Shown: piece by piece, positions 58,179 to 64,000 of the stretch
How positions within the stretch are numbered: position 1 is the stretch's first letter
Layout of the letters: every line of letters starts with the position of its first letter
Assembly (NCBI RefSeq): GCF_022919215.1
Contig: NZ_CP095046.1
Location: 248,001 to 312,000, forward strand
DNA: 64,000 bases
Direction: 5' to 3'
Source: Hymenobacter cellulosilyticus
Lineage (GTDB): Bacteria > Bacteroidota > Bacteroidia > Cytophagales > Hymenobacteraceae
The notes under the pieces: generated by a model
The model's database searches: none
Told to the model about the DNA's origin: nothing
The model's input: the letters and a program-made list of their open reading frames with translations, nothing else
Made by a program: the position numbers and the translations under genes

Positions 58179-58258
58179 CCAGTAGCTTCGGGCTTCTGGG
58201 AGACTGGCAGCTCAGGCCAGAGAATACCAGTCCCGCCAGAATTTCGGTCCTTATTATC

Positions 58259-58293
58259 AACGCCCTAGCCTACCAGCCGGGGCGTTCTTTTTT
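58259..58293. terminator. Terminator between convergent genes
   Basis: AACGCCC (58259-58265) pairs with GGGCGTT (58280-58286) followed by CTTTTTTT. It ends the propeller gene. Confidence 0.7.
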
Positions 58294-58341
58294 AGCGCGG
58301 CCAGCAGCAGGCACTACTTGAAGGTTCAGCGCTTGACTTGC

Positions 58342-59965
58342 TTATTTCAGCACCTTCGCGTCGTACACCACCCGCCCGCCTACCAGCGTCAGCAGACTGC
58401 TGGTTTTGGGCAGCTCCGGGGCGGCACCGTGAAGATATCCTGGGACAAAACCACCAGGTCGGCCAGCTGTCCCACCGCCAGCCGGCCTTTGCTTTTCTCC
58501 TCAAACTCGGCAAAAGCCGAACCGTAAGTATAGGCCTGTACGGCCTGCTGCCGGGTAATAGCCTCCGAGGGTGGCTGGGTGTAATGCCGGCCAACATGAT
58601 GTTCAGAAAAGGATTCAGAGGTCCGTCGGAGCCCAGGGCCACCGGAATGCCCGCCTTTAGCAGGGAGCCCAGCGGCTGCATGGCCGGGTCCCAGCGCTGG
58701 TGAAACAGGCCGGGCTCGGTGAAGTGACTCGGGTTTTGCACCACCACCACGCCCAGCGTGCGGGCCCGGGGCAGCAGGTCGGGCAGCAGCCCGTCGCCGT
58801 GTTCGATGCGCAGGCGCCGGGCCGGCCAGCTGGTTGCCGGGCCGCTGGCTTCCATGGCCTGCAGTACCACTTCGGCGCTCCGGTCGCCGGCGCAGTGCAC
58901 CAGCAGCTGCTGCTTCAGCGTCACCGATTCCTGCACCATGCGCCCCACTTCGGCGGGGCTGAAGTTGAGCTGCCCGCTCCAGCCGGCCCGGTCCTGGTAA
59001 GGCTGGCGCAGAGCGGCACCCCGCTCGTAGGGCGTCCCGTCGAGCACCCACTTCATGCCGCTGGCTTTCACAGTGGCCGGCAGCTTACTTTGCAGGGAAC
59101 CCAGCTGCCGAACTTCGCTCAGGTCGCGCTGCTGGGCAGTAGTGGGAGAAAACGGAATAGCCCGCACCCGAATTGGTAATCGGGCCTGGGCTAGCAGGCG
59201 CACAAACCGCTCGAAAGGCAGAAAGGAAAACAGCTGCACCGAGGTGATGCCAAAGCGCACGGCTTCGTCGGAGAGCTGCCGCAGCCCGGCCAGGGCCAGG
59301 GAATCGGAGGCCTGGGCAGTGAGGCGGCGGCTGGGCTGCCACTGTGCGTATTCCCAAAACCGGCCGTTGAGCCGGCCCGCCTGCCGCTCGAAGGAGCCGC
59401 CCAGCGGATCGGGCTCCTGCTCCCCGATGCCGAGCTGCTGCAGGGCCCGGGAGTTGGCAATGTAGCCGTGCCCGTAGTAAGCCCGCAGCAATACCGGGTG
59501 ATTGGGCGCCAGCTGGTCGAGCGTAGCGCGGTTTACCTGGTCATTGAGCACCACCGTGGCACCCACTGAGCCAAAGACCCAGGTTCCGGCTGGAGCCTGC
59601 TGCACAGCAGCCGCCAGAAGCTGGGTGGTTTCTTCCCAGGTGGGCTCCATGCTGCGAAAGGCCAAGGTTACGCCGCGGGGGTTGGGGCTGAAGTGGTTGT
59701 GAGCATCATTGAAGCCCGGCGTGACGGTATGGCCCTGCAAATCGATGCGCCGCGTCTTGGGTCCGGCCAGCTTGGTAATGGCGGCGGTGGTGCCCACGGC
59801 GACAATTCGCTCCCCCCGAATTGCCAGGGCCTGGGCGGCGGGCTGGCCCGGGTCGGCCGTAAACAGCTGCCCGTTCAGCAGGACAATGTCGGCCGGCTGC
59901 TGCTGAGCCTGAACCCCGGTGCTGAACAGCCAGCTGCTTAGTATGCTCCACAGTAGCTTCTTCAT
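58342..59965 (-). CDS. YtcJ-like amidohydrolase, exported (two frameshifts)
   Basis: A metal-dependent amidohydrolase of about 542 residues after repair, with a signal peptide (LWSILSSWLFSTGVQAQ). Amidohydrolase-3 features are PGFNDAHNHFS (the first two His ligands), a later LLVHCAGDRSAEVVLQAMEA, RRLRIEHGDGLLPDLLPRAR with the His of the fourth strand, and ALGSDGPLNPFLNIMLAGIT with the catalytic Asp. Two C losses break the end. At 58577-58579 (plus strand) one base gives ITPQPPSEAITRQQAVQAYT; at 58418-58421 one more gives VPPPELPKTSSLLTLVGGRV and the stop at 58342. The start at 59965 is set by the signal peptide. Such enzymes hydrolyse amides or imides, often N-substituted formamides; the substrate is unknown. 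Confidence 0.9.
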
Positions 59966-60150
59966 AGACACTTGGGTCATTAGCTCCAACCAAATATTGT
60001 ATATAGTGAATATACCAAAAACTCTGGCACTTCCCTCAACCCTTCTTCCAGGGCGTGGGCCGGCACCCGCGGTTTGCTCAACCACAGCACCTATTTTTAG
60101 TGCCTTCTGTTTCAGATCCACGGCACCGCCTTTTCGCTTGCCCTTGCAGT

Positions 60151-61368
60151 ATGCTCGATTTCTCTAAGCCCGATAAACCTACTCCCCAGCAAGCGCAAAA
60201 AGAACAGCGGCACAGTCGGCTGTTTACCCTGAGCTTTCTGTGGGGCGTTATCCTCCTGTTTAATGGTCGCCGCTGGCTAAACACGCTGCTTTACCAGGCC
60301 GCCGTGCTGGATATTGCCTGGCCCCTGCTGCTGCTGGGTTGGGTGGTGGGGCTGTTTCTGCTTTACTTCCTGCTGATTGTCGTGCACGAGGGCGGCCACG
60401 TGCTGGGGGCTTGGCTGGCCCGATTTCACCTTCTGACGTTTGCCGCCAGCTGGCTGCGCATCACCCGCCGCGCCAACGGGTGGCAGGTGCGGCTTCAGAA
60501 GCCCATTGAATCACTCGGAGGTATGGTGCAGGCCTTTCCTACCCATGCCCGCCACCTGCGCCGCCGCTACGCTATCTACATTGCCGGCGGCCCCCTGGCT
60601 AACCTGCTGACCGGCAGCCTGGCCCTCTACCTGCGGCAGGCGGTGCTATTCTCCCCAGAAGTGGGCTTCAGCCTTTCGCGGACGGAATACCTGCTCGAGA
60701 ATGCGCTGTTTTACTTTGGCTGGGCCTCCCTGCTTATCGGCGTCTTCAACCTACTGCCACTCACGCTGAAGTCGGGCTACACAATAGATGGCAAAAAGCT
60801 GTGGCACCTGGTCCGGGGCGGCACGGCCATGCACCAGCACCTGGGCCTGCTTTACTTCCAGAGCGTAGCCTACGCCGGCACCCGTCCCCGCGACTGGAAC
60901 CTAACCCAGCTCGAGGCCTTCCTGGCTTACCGCAGCCACACCGTTCTGGATTTCTACGCCCACCTCTACGCCTATGCCTACTACCAGGACCGCGACGACC
61001 ATACCTTGATGGAAGAGCACCTGGCCGCCGCCCTGGAGCGCCGCCACACCGGTCCCGTAGGTCTGCAGCAGTACGTGCTGACCGAAGCCGCCGTAGTAGC
61101 CGCCCTCTACGACCAGAACGCCGAGTACGCCCGCCAGTGGCTTGAGCAGGCCCAGGCCGCCAAACCCTTTGCTGCGGAAGAAGGCCTGTTTGCCCAGGCC
61201 GCGGTAGCCTACGCCGAAGGCCAGCTGGCGGAGGCTACCCGCTGGCTGCAAGCCGCCCGCCGGCAGTTGCAGCAAGCCTCAACTATTGGCAGCAATGAGC
61301 CCGGCTTTGAGCAGCTGGATGATTTGCAGCACCGGATTGAGCTGGCGGCGGCACCATTGCCCGCCTGA
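60151..61368 (+). CDS. M50-type intramembrane zinc protease with TPR-like tail
   Basis: A 405-residue membrane protein. The zinc motif HEGGH (His79, Glu80, His83) lies in LIVVHEGGHVLGAWLARFHL, and YIAGGPLANLLTGSLALYLR is the second conserved block of site-2-type proteases. About five hydrophobic segments occur in the first 240 residues. The C-terminal 160 residues are helical repeats like TPRs (FLAYRSHTVLDFYAHLYAYA, EEHLAAALERRHTG, EGQLAEATRWLQAARRQLQQ). A protease that cuts membrane proteins and carries a protein-binding tail would fit, but its target is not known. The ATG at 60151 is used; the upstream frame is non-coding. Confidence 0.88.
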   Translation: MLDFSKPDKPTPQQAQKEQRHSRLFTLSFLWGVILLFNGRRWLNTLLYQAAVLDIAWPLLLLGWVVGLFLLYFLLIVVHEGGHVLGAWLARFHLLTFAASWLRITRRANGWQVRLQKPIESLGGMVQAFPTHARHLRRRYAIYIAGGPLANLLTGSLALYLRQAVLFSPEVGFSLSRTEYLLENALFYFGWASLLIGVFNLLPLTLKSGYTIDGKKLWHLVRGGTAMHQHLGLLYFQSVAYAGTRPRDWNLTQLEAFLAYRSHTVLDFYAHLYAYAYYQDRDDHTLMEEHLAAALERRHTGPVGLQQYVLTEAAVVAALYDQNAEYARQWLEQAQAAKPFAAEEGLFAQAAVAYAEGQLAEATRWLQAARRQLQQASTIGSNEPGFEQLDDLQHRIELAAAPLPA

Positions 61369-61394
61369 TAAAGCGCAAGCCGGAAAATGAGCCC

Positions 61395-62283
61395 TCAGAC
61401 CGCGCAGGCCGTGGCCCCGGCCGTCAGCAAATCGAAGGCGCCGCGCTGCTTGAAGGCCTGAATGGTGTAGCCGTGGTACTTCTTGAACAGGCGCGAGAGG
61501 TGACTCGCGTCGCTGAAGCCCAACTCGTAGGCAATTTCCTTGACCGAGTTGCCCGAGTACAGCAGCCGGGCCTCGGCTACTTTCAGCCGCGACTTGAGCA
61601 CGTATTCCTGCAGCGACTCGCCGGCGTTGCGGCGGAAATACTCCCCGAAGTACGTGGCCGAGACGTGGAACTCCTCGGCCAGCCGGGCCACGCGCAGCTG
61701 CTCGTTGTCGAAGAGGTGGTGCTGCACGTGGTTGAGCACCTGCTGAAAGCGCGGGGCGGCAGCCGCCCGGCCCCGGCTGCCATAAAGGCCGCCTCGATGT
61801 TGCGGGCCAGAATGTTGAGAATGGTAACCAGGCAGGACTGAATCATGCCGGCCGAGAACCGGTCGTGCCGGGCGTGCTCGTGGCGCACCAGCTGCAGCAG
61901 GTGAAGCAGGTGCTCCTTGTCGGGGCCGGAGCGGATGATGTCGCCGGGTACCCGGTTGTAGTTGACCAAGATGTAGGACATCTTGCGAAACCAGTCCTCG
62001 AAGTCAATTTCCCCGCCCGGCTTTTGTCGAATACCTGGTTGGTGAAGCGCACGAATAGAAACCGGGTGGGCGTGAGCACCTCAAAGGAGTGGCAGTTGAG
62101 CGGGGGCAGCAGAAAGATGCTGTGCTGTTGGTAGGGCACAAACTGGTAGTTGATGCACTGCCGCCCCTGGCCTTGCTCTACCAGCACCAGCTCAAAGAAA
62201 TTGTGCTTCTCAGGCCGCTTGCGCCACTTCGTGGTTTCCTCCACCAGGATTTCGAACGGGGCGTGGGAAAGTTCTGCTTGCAT
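61395..62283 (-). CDS. AraC family transcriptional regulator (two frameshifts)
   Basis: A regulator of about 296 residues after repair. The N-terminal ligand/cupin-like domain starts MQAELSHAPFEILVEETTKW and contains FFELVLVEQGQGRQCINYQF. The C-terminal HTH has both helix pairs: LRVARLAEEFHVSATYFGEY and SVKEIAYELGFSDASHLSRL followed by FKKYHGYT, the AraC signature. Two C/G losses break it. At 62011-62014 one base gives RAGEIDFEDWFRKMSYILVN, and at 61753-61756 one base gives PPPRFQQVLNHVQHHLFDNE. It is divergent from the oxidoreductase gene and probably controls it. Confidence 0.92.
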
Positions 62284-62457
62284 GATTCAGGGAAAAACCG
62301 ACCGATACTGCCGCAATAGTAGCCACCACCGGGCAATTTCCGGCCAGATACGCCTTCCCTTAGCGGCTGCGTTCCGTATTATCCCCGATTCATACCACAG
62401 CTCCTGTCGGGCAGTAGTTCACCTTTGCCTTGTTCTTTAACCATTCTACTCTTTTCC

Positions 62458-63396
62458 ATGAAAGCCTATATCCTCCATGAGCCTACTGGCCCCAGCGGCC
62501 TGCGCCTGACCGAGCTGCCCACGCCTACTCCCGCCGCCACCGACGTGCTGCTGCGCGTTCAGGCCCTGAGCGTAAACCCCGTGGACGCCAAATCCACCGA
62601 GGGCAAGGCTATGTACGGCCACTTCAAAGACGAGCAGCCGCTGATTCTGGGCTGGGACGTGGCCGGCACCGTGGAGGCCGTGGGCGCCGAGGTAACCACC
62701 CTGCAGCCCGGCGACGAGGTTTTCGGCATGATTAACTTTCCCGGCCACGCCCGCGCCTACGCCGAGTACGTGGCCGCCCCGGCCGCCCACCTCGTGCGCA
62801 AGCCCGCCACTACCAGCACCGCCGAAGCCGCCGCTGCCACCCTGGCCGCCCTCACTGCCTGGCAGGCTCTGGTAACCCAGGCCAATTTGCAGGCCGGGCA
62901 GCGGGTCCTGATTCATGCCGCGGCCGGTGGCGTGGGCCACTACGCGGTGCAGCTGGCCAAGCACCTGGGCGCCTACGTCATCGGCACGGCCTCGGCCGCC
63001 AAGCGCGACTTTGCCCTCAGCCTGGGTGCCGACGAGGTAATTGACTACCAGCAGCAGGCTTTCGAGCAGGTACTGGAGCCGGTGGATGTAGTGCTTGACT
63101 GCCTCTCGGGCGAAACCCAGCTTCGCTCCCTGGAAGTACTCAAGCCCGGTGGCACGCTGGTCAGCATTCTGGGCCTCACGCCCGACACGCCCACCCGGGC
63201 CGAGCAGCGCGGCGTAACGGCCAAGGCTATGCTGGTGGATTCCAACCAGCCCGGCATGCAGGAAGTAGCCGACTTGCTGGCCAGCGGCGCGCTTCGCTCC
63301 CACGTGTCGCTCACGGTGCCCTTTGCCGAGCTGCCCCGGGCGCTGGAGCAAATTCTGACCGGCAGCACCCAGGGCAAAGTGGTGATTACGCTGTAA
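62458..63396 (+). CDS. Zinc-free NADP-dependent alcohol dehydrogenase/quinone reductase
   Basis: A 312-residue medium-chain oxidoreductase without structural zinc cysteines. It has the N-terminal fold (MKAYILHEPTGPSGLRLTEL, LSVNPVDAKSTEGK, GWDVAGTVEAVGAEVTTLQP), the Rossmann motif VLIHAAAGGVGHYAVQLAKH (AxxGxxG) and KRDFALSLGADEVIDYQQQA after it. The end (FAELPRALEQILTGSTQGKV) is typical of the quinone oxidoreductase group. It probably reduces quinones or enones with NADPH. The divergent AraC-type gene is its likely regulator. ATG at 62458 is chosen over an open stretch 11 codons upstream. Confidence 0.93.
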   Translation: MKAYILHEPTGPSGLRLTELPTPTPAATDVLLRVQALSVNPVDAKSTEGKAMYGHFKDEQPLILGWDVAGTVEAVGAEVTTLQPGDEVFGMINFPGHARAYAEYVAAPAAHLVRKPATTSTAEAAAATLAALTAWQALVTQANLQAGQRVLIHAAAGGVGHYAVQLAKHLGAYVIGTASAAKRDFALSLGADEVIDYQQQAFEQVLEPVDVVLDCLSGETQLRSLEVLKPGGTLVSILGLTPDTPTRAEQRGVTAKAMLVDSNQPGMQEVADLLASGALRSHVSLTVPFAELPRALEQILTGSTQGKVVITL

Positions 63397-63431
63397 GCTT
63401 GCGCTACTAGCTCCTTCTTCCTACTAGCTAA

Positions 63432-63466
63432 AACGCCCGGCTTCCTTTCGCAGGAAGCCGGGCGTT
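63432..63466. terminator. Terminator between convergent genes
   Basis: A perfect 15-bp stem (AACGCCCGGCTTCCT at 63432-63446 with its complement at 63452-63466). Confidence 0.8.
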
Positions 63467-63487
63467 GTGGTTTACTCGAAAGCCAGC

Positions 63488-64000
63488 TTACTCAGGCTGC
63501 CGGTCGCCGCCGGTGAAGTCGAGCATCCAGCCGGGATATTCCGGAGCCAGCTTGCTTACCTCATCGAGTTGCTGCAGTTCTTCGGGGCTGAACTGCACGT
63601 CCACGGCCTTGAGGTTATCTTCGAGCTGCTCGGGCTTATTGGCCCCAATAATGACGCTGCTCACCACGGGCTGGTGCAGTAGCCAGGCCAAAGCCAACTG
63701 CGCTACTGTGGCACCCTTTGCCTCAGCCATGGGCCGTAGCGCATCCACGATGGTAAAGGCGCGGTCCTTGTCGACGGGCGGAAAGTCGAAGCGGCCCCGG
63801 CGGCCCGAGTCTTGGTTTTGCTCGTCTTCGCGGCTGTACTTGCCACTGAGCAGGCCGCCGGCAAGGGGGCTCCACACCAGCAGGCCCAGCTTTTGATCCT
63901 GCAGCAAGGGCACCAGCTCCCGCTCCAGGTCGCGGCCGGCAATGGTGTAGTAGGCCTGCAACGACACGAACTTTTCCTTGTGGGTGTACTGCGAATACGC
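63488..64000 (-). CDS. Aldo/keto reductase, C-terminal part (cut by window end)
   Basis: The last 170 residues of an aldo/keto reductase. The visible parts are YYTIAGRDLERELVPLLQDQ, KLGLLVWSPLAGGLLSGKYS (a family block just before the cofactor loop), and TVAQLALAWLLHQPVVSSVI followed by IGANKPEQLEDNLKAVDVQF, the NADPH-binding segment with Ser/Asn. The frame is open to the edge (AYSQYTHKEKFV), so the N-terminal catalytic tetrad lies outside the window. It should reduce aldehydes or ketones with NADPH; the substrate is unknown. It is convergent with the oxidoreductase gene. Confidence 0.93.
   Translation of the reverse strand, partial: AYSQYTHKEKFVSLQAYYTIAGRDLERELVPLLQDQKLGLLVWSPLAGGLLSGKYSREDEQNQDSGRRGRFDFPPVDKDRAFTIVDALRPMAEAKGATVAQLALAWLLHQPVVSSVIIGANKPEQLEDNLKAVDVQFSPEELQQLDEVSKLAPEYPGWMLDFTGGDRQPE

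Noticed and set aside
62446..63351. A 301-codon minus-strand frame over the oxidoreductase gene
   Set aside because: It is a shadow of the medium-chain dehydrogenase; its composition is Gly/Val/His-rich nonsense.

Overview
The window looks like chromosomal DNA of a GC-rich member of the Bacteroidota, most likely a Hymenobacter-type cytophagalean. The evidence is the sprA-gcvH-vanZ order at the left end, three proteins with type IX secretion (T9SS) sorting tails, a TonB receptor with a carboxypeptidase-like regulatory domain, several Bacteroidota promoter boxes of the form TAnnTTTG, and an exosortase with a small membrane partner. The genus is inferred from overall resemblance, not from a marker gene search.

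Layout. 1-9.4 kb: the T9SS outer-membrane translocon SprA (5' end outside the window), GcvH, a VanZ-like membrane protein and an M28 peptidase. 9.6-18 kb: a small exported protein, the YicC endoribonuclease, a TonB-dependent receptor with a T9SS-sorted beta-helix protein beside it, and a lipoprotein with an HEXXH zinc motif. 18-24.3 kb: a glycosyltransferase, a flippase and a methyltransferase, then MoxR, the exosortase and its partner. 24.4-36.7 kb is mainly housekeeping: tRNA-Leu, tRNA-Gly, MutS, a TrmH/SpoU methyltransferase, a large secreted M36 protease, a J-domain protein, TerC, YajQ, a thioesterase and an NYN/cold-shock protein. After a 0.6-kb AT-rich gap come a membrane hydrolase and mfd.

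42.1-56 kb is accessory DNA and holds the most interesting content. Downstream of mfd there is a 30-bp perfect palindrome, a strongly AT-rich AIPR anti-phage gene with an N-terminal PD-(D/E)XK-like motif, a two-hairpin repeat, ten 21-bp tandem repeats, and a T6SS tube protein (TssD/Hcp) fused to a YwqJ-type deaminase. A YwqK-type immunity gene and another small candidate immunity gene follow. Then comes a decayed second copy of the last 130 bp of mfd, in the same orientation. The cargo is thus bracketed by direct repeats of the mfd 3' end, which suggests an insertion hotspot. Beyond it lie an HxlR/short-chain dehydrogenase pair, a second hairpin repeat, a possible toxin-tail remnant with another immunity-like gene, and several gene fossils (DUF4276, two ends of serine hydrolases, a duplicated gene tail). 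56.4-64 kb returns to ordinary genes: a T9SS beta-propeller, an amidohydrolase, an M50-TPR protein, an AraC regulator, a quinone-oxidoreductase-like protein and an aldo/keto reductase cut by the window end.

One caution affects the whole annotation. At least 16 reading-frame breaks occur in otherwise well conserved genes. Each is repaired by adding one base, and in all but one case the natural place is a G or C run of three to five bases. This looks like systematic homopolymer undercalling, so the affected genes are annotated over their full span as probably intact.
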